Assembly (NCBI RefSeq): GCF_003073045.1
Contig: NC_037602.1
Location: 992,001-1,056,000, forward strand
From: Pomacea canaliculata
Lineage: Eukaryota; Mollusca; Gastropoda; Architaenioglossa; Ampullariidae
Reading direction: 5' to 3'
DNA: 64,000 nt
The position numbers and the translations under genes were made by a program. Shown here one piece after another: positions 24,041-34,404 of this stretch (positions are counted from its first letter, which is position 1; every line of letters begins with the position of its first letter). The notes below the pieces were generated by a model. It saw nothing but the letters and a program-made list of their open reading frames with translations. It did no database searches and had not been told where the DNA came from.

Positions 24041-24380
24041 TTCATCAATCAGTGCAAGATGTACATTGTTGAAGAATAAAGCTCTGATATTTAAACAAAA
24101 CAAGCTGAAAGGAACTAACATTTATATTGAGGTTCACTTCTCTCAGAAACTCACAGACATGAGAAAGTGTCTGTCTGTACATTTAAAAGCAGGGAAATCA
24201 GACAGAAAGAGAGATACTCTTGTGTATGATCAAATCCTGATGGAAGGAAAGAAGTTCAGATGGGAATTTAAAAGAACAAAGCTAGGATTCTACCGGCCAA
24301 AAGTTGTAGGGAGTTTGCCAGGTGTGGTTCCTGAGACACGTGATGTTGACGAGTGTCAGATAATTATTGTTAATCAATAA
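24041..24380 (+). mobile_element. Possible LINE ORF1 C-terminal fragment
   Basis: An open frame ends at 24380. Its C-terminal ~110 residues (ALIFKQNKLKGTNIYIEVHF, SQKLTDMRKCL, LVYDQILMEGKKFRW) have the look of the C-terminal domain of L1-type ORF1 proteins: a 'kLKGt.I.i' strand, then a basic helix, then 'D.i...gk.f'. There is no start context, intron structure or neighbouring LINE body, so a retrotransposon remnant is likelier than a host gene. Confidence 0.4.
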
Positions 24381-24677
24381 TACACGTTAAACATAGTCAT
24401 CATGTAATGGACAGCCCTCCTTATGAAGTGCAGTTCAATCAACAAACAGTAGGCTATGTTCAAGCACATCCCTGTGATAAAACAAATCATTAAAATCCTT
24501 TCTAAAACTATAAAATCTTTTATTTCTGAGTATACCAATATAATGCATCGGGAAAGATATTAGATAGCAGAATAATTAAGGAGACTGGCAGATATAATTC
24601 ACTACGTACCATAAAGACACCTACTGCCATCAAAGATTGCGCCGGTCTTCATTTCTCACCCAACTCATGGCCAGTTG

Positions 24678-24731
24678 GTCTCTTTCTCTCCTCTTTCTCT
24701 CCTCTTTCTCTCCCTCTCTCTCTCTCTTTCG
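24678..24731. repeat. TC-rich microsatellite
   Basis: TCTTTCTC and (TC)n tract. The surrounding stretch 24381-25194 otherwise shows no gene. Confidence 0.85.
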
Positions 24732-25202
24732 TCTTTTCCAGGCATTTCCTTCCTTTTCCCTTGTGTTTGTGGGGGAACCAATAATTGAGCAACACATGTT
24801 TAGTAAATAAAAATGATGTGCTTATTTTTTCAAAAATATTTTATTGCTTAATAAGATTTTTAAGATCACAGCAGCACTTTCTACACTACTGCGTCGATTC
24901 TATGACCAAGTGTGTGTGAGAGAGAGCGTCCGAGGCGTTTGTTGTAGTTGACGTGGCAGTCACGTGACAACGCAAGGTTCATACTTATGAAAGAAAGAAA
25001 CTTAGACTCCTGACTATCTTTGATGCAGACGTTTGTGAAGTAAAGTCTTGATAACACAATTCAAGAATCTTTATCTGGAAAAGAAAGTATGTATAATGTG
25101 TGGATGTTTTCACTTGCCGACAGTACAGAGTTGCGAAATATTCTTGCTTAGACATAAGTATAATAACTTAACAGAAAATATTCATTTACTGTTACTCAAT
25201 TG

Positions 25203-26473
25203 CAGAGGCGGCGTTAGGACTACGCGGGGCCTGGGGCCGGGGTATTGGAGTACGTGTATCAATATCCCTATTGATATGATGCCGGAAGCACTGATTTATA
25301 GACAGTTAGGCATGGATCAATTTCGCGAAATAACGCACGAATTTAGTGTTTTAATTGTTTGTAACCTTTCCCACAGTTTGTGACAGTAGCGGTTTTTTCT
25401 TAAAGCGAAATAATATGGTGACGGTAACTTAAGGTGCAGAGGGCTGCTGTGTTTAGGTACCTTGGTACAGTGATCGATGGGAGGCTCTCATTTAGTGATC
25501 ACGTGAACCAAGTGTACAGACAGGCCCAGCAACGGCTGTACCATCTGAGGAGACTCCGCAGCTTCAATGTCAGCTCTGGGGTGCTGGAGACTGTGTACAG
25601 GTCTCTTGTTGAGAGCATCCTCTCATTTATCATCGCTGCCTGGTATGGTCACCTCCTCGTCAAAGACAAGGCAAGGCTGGCCAGAGTCATCCACCAGGCA
25701 AATAAAATTATTGGTAAATCACAGCTGCCACTTTCTGACTTGTACCTTCATGCAGTCAGAAAGATGGCAGATAACATCATTTCGGACCTAACGCACCCTC
25801 TCCATCCCAACTTCCAGCTGTTGCCCTCAGGCAGGCGCTGTGAAGTGCCACGTGTACGGAAAGCTGCCTACCAGAGGTCCTTCGTGCCATCAGCCATCAC
25901 CATCCTAAATAAAGGCACAAGGATTTAGGAGGAATCAAACAGTCTGAAGAGAAGAGGGTGCTGACATCCATTATCAGCCATCACCTTGTTGAATGTGCTC
26001 TCTGCGCTCAATCTAACTATAATTAATGAAATGCAGGGATTTCTGTCACAGGCCAATAGATGACATAGATGACAATTTGTAATGCTGTTTGCCTGCAGGT
26101 GATGAAAAGATAGTAGTGATTATGTGTGCGTTAAATGTATGTATGAGTATGTATGCCTGCCCGTGTGAGCAAAAGAAAAATTTCTGTCTTGGTGTCTCCT
26201 CGACAGACAATAAAGTCTGATTTGATTTGATTTGATTTTAAACTGCTTGTTATTATTGCCGGGTTTAAAGTTAAGACATGGGTTCAATAATTTGCTTAAT
26301 TAGAACTTAATTAGAACTTAAAAGTGTTTACTGAACGTCAATTTTTTGGTCACAACTTGTTTAACACAGCTGGCAATAAGTCATAAAGATGACACGGGGC
26401 TGAAGCGCGGGGCCCCTTCGAGAGCGGGGTCTGGGGCGGCCGCCCCATTTGCCACCCCCTAACGCCGCCTCTG
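25203..26473. mobile_element. hAT-like element (1271 bp) carrying a LINE fragment
   Basis: Near-perfect terminal inverted repeats CAGAGGCGGCGTTAGG / CCTAACGCCGCCTCTG and a perfect 8-bp duplication CTCAATTG (25195-25202 and 26474-26481). Only about 230 bases at each end belong to the hAT element; the middle is a LINE 3' fragment. The right end lies 150 bases before the ICK-2 start codon and about 70 bases before its TATA-like box. Confidence 0.92.
25431..26240 (+). mobile_element. 5'-truncated LINE (CR1/L2-like) 3' end
   Basis: An open frame (to 25928) gives the C-terminal end of a non-LTR reverse transcriptase: FRYLGTVIDGRLSFSDHV, VYRSLVESILSF, AWYG, then HPLHPNFQLLPSGRR and PSAITILN. It is followed by a ~300-base 3' UTR ending in a short tandem repeat (TGATT TGATT TGATTT). 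Such tails and 5' truncation are typical of CR1/L2-group LINEs. Nested inside the hAT element, so it inserted after it, or was carried with it. Confidence 0.75.
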
Positions 26474-26543
26474 CTCAATTGTCAGAATTTTTCATTGATT
26501 CATTAATAAGCTTATTCATATTTTTAATATGTGGAAGTAAGTC

Positions 26544-26552
26544 AATAAATAG
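26544..26552 (+). promoter_or_regulatory. TATA-like box upstream of ICK-2
   Basis: AATAAATAG lies 71-79 bases before the start codon, leaving room for a short 5' UTR (about 45 bases). No CRE palindrome like that of ICK-1 is seen nearby; the hAT insertion begins just upstream. Confidence 0.35.
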
Positions 26553-26622
26553 TGCGACGTGAGTGACAAATCGGTTTACTTGACTCCCTCGAGCACCTTT
26601 GGCTGACATCGTCTGTACTGAG

Positions 26623-27294
26623 ATGACGACACGACTGCTGTTGGCGCTGGCGGTGATGACTGTGATGTGGCACTTCTCAGTCGCAGAGCCCCCTCCGGTA
26701 TGTTGCTCGATGTTACATGCGATTAGTTTACTACTTCATGTTTTCAAATTGTTGATAATAATTGAAATTTCACTGTGGTTTGCATTTTATGAGACACTTA
26801 TCAACGCCAACAACAAATTCTCCCCATCCTGTGTATACTTGTACATTTTGTTGACACATATATTACGTTCAACTTTTAGAAATCAGCTTATTGAAAACGA
26901 AATGTATTTTATCGTGAAACAAAGTCTAACACTAGATAGGGAGCAGTCTTGAGTAGAGCTCACCAGTACTAGACAGGGACGAAGACACTGCTGTCATATT
27001 CTTAGGTTTATTTTGTATCTACCTTTACCTGCCATATGTTTACTACCCCTTGGAAATCATTCTTAGTGACTGAGTATGAATATGTATTTGCTCCATGCTG
27101 GATGAATATTCTTTGTGCGCGTGTGTGTGTGTTTTGCTTTGTTGCAGTGTTTAAAATACTTCGCACTTTGTGAAAATAGAAGAGACTCGTGCTGTGCAAA
27201 CTCTAAGTGTGTGTACATGGTGACGAGGGACGAGCACGGCCTTCCTCAAAGCAACTACAAATGCGCTCCCTTGACCCCCACCTGGAAGCGGTGA
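26623..27294 (+). CDS. Secreted cystine-knot (framework VI/VII) peptide, ICK-2
   Basis: Exon 26623-26697 encodes a 25-residue leader (MTTRLLLALAVM..., ending VAEPPP). After a 450-bp phase-0 intron with acceptor TTTGTTGCAG, exon 27148-27294 encodes 48 residues with cysteines spaced C-6-C-6-CC-4-C-17-C-9-stop. The exon plan, the intron placed just before the first cysteine and the phase match ICK-1, so the two are tandem paralogues 3.9 kb apart, though the peptides share little beyond the cysteines. As in ICK-1 there is no propeptide. The tail is basic (ends TWKR). Both exons are open and junctions are canonical. Function unknown; a knotted secreted peptide is the firm part of the call. Confidence 0.8.
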
Positions 27295-28146
27295 ATGCCA
27301 ACCTCGGGTGGACAAATGTAGCTAAATATGGCTAATTTAAATAGCTACAGACTGTAGTTAGTAAAGCTTTCTGCCTTGCTGAATACAGAATAACTCACAA
27401 GAGACTACTTAAGCTGTGATTTAATCTTGGAGTGAGAGGGCGAGTGTTAATCTGCTCACATCTTGAGCTGTATCCAACGACAGTGTCACAAACATTTGCC
27501 AAATTATGGAGATTACTTCAATATACAAAATGTTTAAAAAATGTGCACTGCTACTATAAATCCTGCACTGACTGACGAAACGAATTAGCAGTGCTTGAAA
27601 AAATTTTGCATATGAAAGCCTCAGTAATTTATTCGGTAAGTACTACGCTAATTCTTTACATGGAAACTTTAAAGATCTCCACATGCTGTACTTGAAGTTG
27701 CAAACGACATCAATGGTTGACAGTTAAATACTCAATAACTAAATAAAATAAACAAGCAGTGAACACTAAACCACACTCACTCGTGAAGTATCCTCATTCT
27801 TTCAACAAAACGACTGCCTTGTCAGCTATCAAAGTCGTTCTTTATTAGTTTCCGGAAAAAAAAAAGGACGTTGAAATGGACAACATGAAATGCACCCTTC
27901 TGTCTTCAAGTTTCCCATACATTTAAGTTGCATTTTAAATACACGCCAAACACAGTGTGAAACCTCAAGGTGAAGGGATGCACAAAATCAGAGTGTGAAA
28001 TGAAGAAACACATAAATCTCCTCAACCCCCCCCCCCCCACACACACACACACATGTATCAAATCAAATTCCATCCCTCACAGAAATAAACCAAAATCGTA
28101 ACGATCCTTTCTTCTAACACAAACAATGGACACTTGCATTTTACCC
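27295..28146. other. Downstream flank of ICK-2, no gene seen
   Basis: AT-rich; AATAAA at 27742 may serve ICK-2. A C11/(CA)n tract lies at 28026-28052. No supported coding sequence. Confidence 0.4.
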
Positions 28147-28159
28147 TTTTGATCAGATA

Positions 28160-28347
28160 GGCGGTCCGGTGGTGCAACGGTAAACGCCTGTCATCAACAC
28201 AGTGAGGGTTGGCTGTTCTGGGTTCAGCTCTCGTCTCGGGCACGATGTTTCTCTGAATGCAACATGTTTACAGGGCTGGCTGCCTTGCCGTAATATAACC
28301 TTAGTTGCTGGTTCGGCGTAAAATACCAATTCCCCTCCACTCACACT
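28160..28347 (+). mobile_element. tRNA-derived SINE with LINE-like 3' tail
   Basis: Begins GGCGGTCCGGTGGTGCAACGG (A box) and has GGGTTCAGCTC (B box) about 45 bases on. It is flanked by a 13-bp target duplication with one mismatch (TTTTGATCAGATA at 28147-28159 and TTTTGATCAAATA at 28348-28360). The 3' end (TTAGTTGCTG, CGGCGTAAAATACCAATT) resembles the 3' end of the LINE at about 51-53.3 kb (TCAGTTGCTG, GTGGCGTAAAACTCCAATT). Confidence 0.88.
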
Positions 28348-28360
28348 TTTTGATCAAATA

Positions 28361-29767
28361 CTGAATACTACAAGTATATTTTAAGTGTCTTCACAGTCAG
28401 TTAAGTGTATTAATAATACACAGCATGCCTATCACCCTAATCAGATTCATGCCATCCTACTCATCTCAACCAATCATGCACCCTCACCTCAAACCACATT
28501 GAGTCCAATGCATGTCTTGGAATATTTCATACTCATGAATGAAACTATGCAAGTAACATTTTAGCATTTTATAATGGGGAAAAAATTACCCGCCCTACCT
28601 TACAGACACATTTAACCAAATGGATAACTGAAACAATCTGGATACATTTATATTATCCTTTATTGTCTGGACTCAACACTCAAATTACATTGTGATAATG
28701 TACTGCATAACTACATTGTCAAATGTACGGCATTGAAAATGTAACATGACTTTCATAAGAGAACTACTGAAGAAGAAGAGACTTATATATAGGCAATAAG
28801 AGGTGAGAACATCTCTTTTGCTGTAATAACAGTATGATGCATGATATATATTGCCTCTTGAAACAGACTGCTGTCTTACATAAGTTTCTCAGGTTTTACA
28901 ACATACTTTTCTCTCCTGAACCAGTGTGAAGACAGGTTGTTTAAATTTGTGCATGCATATTAACAAGATATGGATCAGTTTGTCAGCACCATCCCATAAT
29001 AAACAGTCAGTTGAATTTATGTGACATGTAAAGCCCACTGATCCTATGAAAACAGTTCAAGGCAGACATTTTAAAAAGGTGCTTAGCTGCTTGAAACTGC
29101 AGAGAGAACAATGTATAAAAGGTGAACTGGCAAGCAAAACAGAGCAGAATATGGAGTTGGAGTGTATTAGCCATTGAATAAAGTGAGTGGGATGCAGTCT
29201 GGAGGGTGGAGCAGGAAGACAGGTACTCAGGAGCATAGAGATGAAGACATTTACAACAAAAACAGTCTATGCAGTAAGTGATATTGTTGGTGACAGTCCA
29301 TACATGATAGTAGATGATTTTGTTAGTGACTTTGTAAGTGATATTGTTAGCAACATTCTGCTTTGTTGTAAGTGACAAGAAAATGCACCCTAAACCTGAT
29401 GACAAGAATATATTAGGATTAAAAATCGACATAAAAAAATCTGGATGAATAATGAAGAGCAATGATGCATTAAGTCAGCATGGACAGCTATGACAAGAAA
29501 AAAGCAATATGAACTTGACAAAAATGTAGCAGTATTAAAAATCATGCGGCCCTATGCTCCATTGGAGGTGATTAGAACGAGTAGGATTAAAAATCAACTT
29601 GGACGAGAAAAAATCATGATATTTTGTAGCTGCTATTTAGATTTGCCTCTGTTTTATAAACTACTTTTTCTCCAGCACTTTCCTTTCTTGTGTGACTTTA
29701 ATATAACTGAAGTGAGGCAAAACTTCCTCCTTTAAATCTATGAAAGGTAAAATTTATACAGTTTAAC

Positions 29768-29799
<32 letters not shown>

Positions 29800-30068
29800 A
29801 TTAGTCAACAAGCACACAAAATTGCCTCCCACTCCTAAAGAAGCTAAGAATCCCATTGTTTAAACAAACAAATACTTTGTGCTTGATCATCCTCACAATG
29901 TTTCTAATTTTGCCAATATATTGACACATGTCATGCTATTTGTGCACACTCATGCATACATGTATAGCTCAACACTTATGAAAAAGACATAAAAACAGTT
30001 TTATAGTTCTGCACACTAGCAAACATGGTTTCATTATCACTGCTTCTCAAAACAAAGGCAGACAATGC
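28361..30068. other. Intergenic region downstream of the membrane-protein gene
   Basis: AT-rich. Contains an A28 run at 29768-29795 and a loose tandem-like stretch at 29270-29380 built of GTAAGTGATATTGTT/GTTAGTGA phrases. Probably includes the 3' UTR of the minus-strand gene. No separate gene supported. Confidence 0.4.
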
Positions 30069-33000
30069 TTACAGATCCTTTGATGGTGTGGAGTACACAG
30101 AGCGCAAAGCTAAACAAAGACGTACGACTGGCGTGATGAGAACAGTTAGAACAGGAAGGCTGTAGTACTGGAGATATGTTGTCAGGTCATGTACAGGTAC
30201 AAGTCCCAGTACCCATATCAACCCACGTGCTGTAGGTGGCAACATGCGACCCCGCCAGTACTGAACCATGATGTGCCAAGTACTCAGATCAACGTCATGC
30301 TCCACAAGCTCTCCCTGATTAAAAATATTTTTAAAAATCACATCTTTGATAACTAGAATATTATTACAATCTTAAAATCAGATACTTAATCACTGAAAAA
30401 CGTTTTTTATACAAAAATATTAAAATTGATGAAGGCAAGTCTATGATGCATGTGTTTTTCATTTACTTGGGAAAAAAAAGTAGCCAAGTGGCTGTAGGGG
30501 CAGTGACTGGGATTTCTTTTTAGTTGTCAGACTTGGGATGTGGAAGAGAGTCCAGCATTGTCATTCTGCTGCCTTTTCTCTTCCTGATAAATGAGGCACC
30601 CATCACAAATATAGGAAGCAACATTATTTTCTGGGAAAGAAGTATCAATACATGCTGTCTAGTGTCTTCTTCAGTCTTTCTATAATTACCCCTATTAGGA
30701 CTTTGCTGGGGATGGACAGGTCTCTTTTCTTCGCTAACTTGACCAGGTGGCCTAGTTCCCAGTCTGTTGGTACTAGCTCTTGTTCCCAGATCTTGTGTAG
30801 AAGGGGCTGTAAAATTGTTGCTGTTGTTTCTGGTCTGCCTTTAATGCTTCTAGGGGTATGTTATCCAGGCCTGCTGCTTTGCCACTTTTCATGCTTTTGA
30901 AAGCTTTGATGATTTCTGTCTTAGTGGGAGGGGTGCTGGTGACGTGAAGTTTTTCAGATGCTGGTGGTATGTCAGGTAAGGATGGTGTACAAGGTCGAGG
31001 TCAATTCAGGATCTCTTCATAGTGTTATTTACTCTTTTACTACTATGTTTCTTTCTTACATCTTTCGACATGGAAAGTAGAGATGAAACACACTAGCAAA
31101 GGCCTGTTTAATACACTGGGGCAGGCTATCGACTAATGTCATTATGTGACCTTTGTTCACTGTTAGCCAGTCAGAATTATGCAGCCAATAACTCACATCA
31201 AGCACGTAAAAGGCTAGGCTCATGCCAATATTGTTATTACTCACCAGTTTTTCTGACAGTTGCAGCACATTGTCTACCAGAGCAGACTCTAATCTTTGAG
31301 CAGACACAAAGAGAACAAACAGCATTATAGTCCACTGTGCAACAATCACCAGAAGACACACCCTATTAGCAGAAAGAAAAAGAATATTAGATGTATACTT
31401 ATTTGCCACAAACAAAAGATATAACTGTTGATTGTAATGCATGACTTGAAATTATAACTTTAGGAGTACTTAGATAATTTTAAATCAACATGAAAATCAG
31501 TGCAAGTATTCAGTGCAGCTCAAAAGCAAATTACAGCAATCATTTTAACAAAACGTTTAGTTTCGGGTATTATAACAATAAGCCTAGATATCCTTGACAA
31601 TCTGGAATTTAAAGATTGCTTCTACTTCTTTTTTTTAGATTTTCTGAAAACTACTACTACTTACGTGAAACATATGCATTGTTTTGTTTGTGTGAATTCC
31701 TGACTCAGAACCTGTTGCTTAGACAGGTATTTTTTTTTCCTGCCTGTTAAGGGCACTCAAACATGAGAGAACTAGTGTCCTAAAATGTTATAAAAACTAA
31801 ATTTCTTTCATTACTTTATAAGGCTGCAAAATGGACAAACCCTTCTCTTGACTAAGAAATGACGTAACACATTACATGTATTACCATTTCTTGATACGCC
31901 CTGGAGACAATTTGCTCTTGGACCACATATTGTCAACCAGGAAGTAAACAAGAATTCCAAATGCCAGCAGGTATATTGCAATGTACACCTGATATCCAAA
32001 AGATGGCCTAGACACGTTCAGTTTTGTGTCAACAACTTCCTGTATGGGAAAGAAGGTAAGATGTCATTTAGATCTAAGAAATCAGTTCAACGAAAGGTTA
32101 ATAATATGCTTCTACTAAAACTCAATTGTTATTTTATGTTTTCCATTTTGTTTGTAAACAACCCATCCTAATCTGATAAGAAAAATGTCTGAAATATATG
32201 GCGATTTTAAACTGAAATAAAGCAGAAACAAGAAATTGTACCTGTTTTAATTGTATTTTTTTTGATTGAGTTATAATTAATGCACACATGCACAAATATG
32301 TACACATTCTCTTGCCACGTACACACACAGTCCACTGTAATGTAGCGAACACATGAGAATATTTGAACATAAAGAAAAAACTTTTTCGTTTACACATACA
32401 AATATTACTTTCAAATAACAAGGAAATAAAACTGCAGTCATCAATGGCATTTACAATCACACTTAAGAAAAGCTACTGAAATATATACATTAAAAGTAGT
32501 AACTCAAACCATAATATATTGACTATTATTCATACAACATTTCTAATGCGACCAAAGAAAGTGACATAGTAATATCCATAAGTAGAGCATAACTAGTTAG
32601 CACACACTTTAGACACTCTACACAAAAATTATGTTTGCTAAGAAAAGGGAGATCACTGGAGTACTCTTGCTACCAGGGGATGGCTAACATTCTCTATATT
32701 CAATAGATTATCAATGCTTGGATCAAATAGATTCTGTCAAGATGCAGGTAAACAGTTGTGTAAAGCACACAATAAACACAGGCTTAAACTTACCTGTCGA
32801 TGACTTAATTTTCAAACATGTGTGATGTTTGCTGAAGCATATTGTTGTTACTCACCAGAAGTCTCCGAAAATCTGCATGCCAGCCAATGATGGAGGCCTT
32901 CAGTCCTTCTGAACGCCCCATGTATTTCACAGAATGGGTTTTCGAAAATTGATTTGCATGTTTTGTAAGATCCAGTATTTCATTAAAGATGTCACCTAGA

Positions 33001-34404
33001 GATATTAAAGTATTTCAAGTCAATCACCATGCATTTAAAGTGAAATTCGGGTGTATTTAAGATATATCTGGGTACTTTGCTACCAGGAGAATGGCTTAAG
33101 TAAATGTTTAAAAAATATAAAAATATAGATATGGTCAAACATACTATATTCTTCATTATAAAATAATGTTCTGTCTGCTTATATGAATGTGGTATGAATG
33201 TACTTTCATCTGCATTTAATGGTAATTTCATATGAGAAACTGGAATATCTGGAAAAAACCCAGATGACCAGTTCTGTGAACAGATGTCATTTGAAAAGAT
33301 CTGAGCCCACTTTCACCACTGTTCTTGTGACAAACTAGCATTTAACCACTGTACAACCAGTTCCCTATTTTTCTGCATAGTAGGTCTATTTAGAAGGACT
33401 ATAGTTTTGATGACTTGAGACATTTCTATAACTAACACATTATGTAGAATGATAAAATTGGTAGATACTGAAGGGTTAGAAATCCCCTGGAGTTACTCAC
33501 CATGCAGCAAAATAAACAACCATCCTGTTCCTGCTACCAACATAAAGCATATGATGATCAGGGAAATAATCTCCATCCTGCTTAGGCGCATTTGGTTCAT
33601 GTTAGGCCAGAGTGTTACTCCTCCTCCAACGCTTAGTTTGTCGCTATGCTGTCTGATTTGCTCATGTTTGTGTATTAGCTCTCTCTGCTTTTCTTTCAAG
33701 CCTCTTCCTGTAAACGAATAAAAAACAAAACAAAAAAAGCCAGCATATGAAAAATAAATTCTGAATAATTAACTTGTTCATTTAACAATTTTTAAAGAAA
33801 TTTTATCTACTTTAGTTCATTAATAGTACATTAATATTTTACCACATGATTCTCTATATGGCCAATGCCAGAGCCAAAAAAAAGACCCCCACCTTTGATT
33901 CCTTTATTATGGCATACTAATGCTTTACCAAGGTTCTACTACCATACCACCATTTTTAATGCCTTATCACAGCCATAACTAGTAGCCTTTCGAATTCTTA
34001 CCAGGAGTGTTGCGTAACTGTGCTAAGCCAGGACTGACTTCAGCTTTGACTCTCGTCTCCTTGTCCAGCTCTGCTTGAATTTTGTTACGTAGACGTATTA
34101 ACCCTGTTGTTTCTGTAAATGGAGTATCTGCAGCAGGGTCACCTGCTATACCAGGAGCACCTGCCATGGCAGAGACACTTGTCATTCCTGGCAAAGGAAT
34201 TTTAAGTGGTGTAGCTAATGGGACCTTTTTGTCACTATGTCTGACAGCTTCCTCATCACTCCCTGCAGCTGAGCTTGTTTTCTTCTGATGATCACCTTTA
34301 TCACCAGCAGCTGAGGACTCCATTTTCAGGTGTGTGACCTCCAGGTCATCATGTGGCCTTGGTTTCCCTCTGGTTGAGACTCTGCGCTTACCTCTTGATT
34401 CCAT
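30069..34404 (-). CDS. Multi-pass membrane protein of unrecognised family, 422 residues
   Basis: Six coding exons on the minus strand: 34404-34002, 33707-33501, 32995-32856, 32039-31885, 31362-31245 and 30314-30069. They total 1269 bases, with consistent phases (1,1,0,2,0) and canonical splice sites. The first ~130 residues are hydrophilic and charged, probably cytosolic. TM1 is IISLIIICFMLVAGTGWLFI. A ~75-residue loop (DIFNEILDLTKHANQF, GWHADFRRLL) follows. TM2 is VYIAIYLLAFGILVYFLV and TM3 LLVIVAQWTIMLFVLFV. After another short loop comes a Pro-rich C-terminal hydrophobic segment, DLTTYLQYYSLPVLTVLITP, and the tail SVYSTPSKDL. Every exon is open, so the gene looks functional. I do not recognise the family; the conserved-looking C-terminus would be the best search query. 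A LINE fragment lies in intron 5. Confidence 0.78.
30650..30970 (-). mobile_element. LINE reverse-transcriptase fragment (RTE-like), intronic
   Basis: The minus strand reads STPPTKTEIIKAFKSMKSGK, AAGLDNIPLEALKAD, then in another frame IWEQELVPTDWELGHLVKLA. This is the N-terminal reverse-transcriptase region of a non-LTR element. It has frame changes and an internal gap before KVL...ERLKKTLD. It lies in an intron of the membrane-protein gene, in the same orientation. Confidence 0.75.

Noticed and set aside
26599-26952. 117-codon frame starting upstream of the ICK-2 leader
   Set aside because: It reads through the GTATGT donor into the intron; the spliced model with the cysteine exon explains the sequence better.
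28160-28235. Possible functional tRNA gene
   Set aside because: A and B boxes are present but there is no foldable acceptor/anticodon arm set, and target duplications plus a LINE-like tail mark a SINE.
29187-29375. Asp/Val-repeat frame (SDIVGD, SDFVSD)
   Set aside because: It comes from a loose tandem-like DNA stretch; no gene context.
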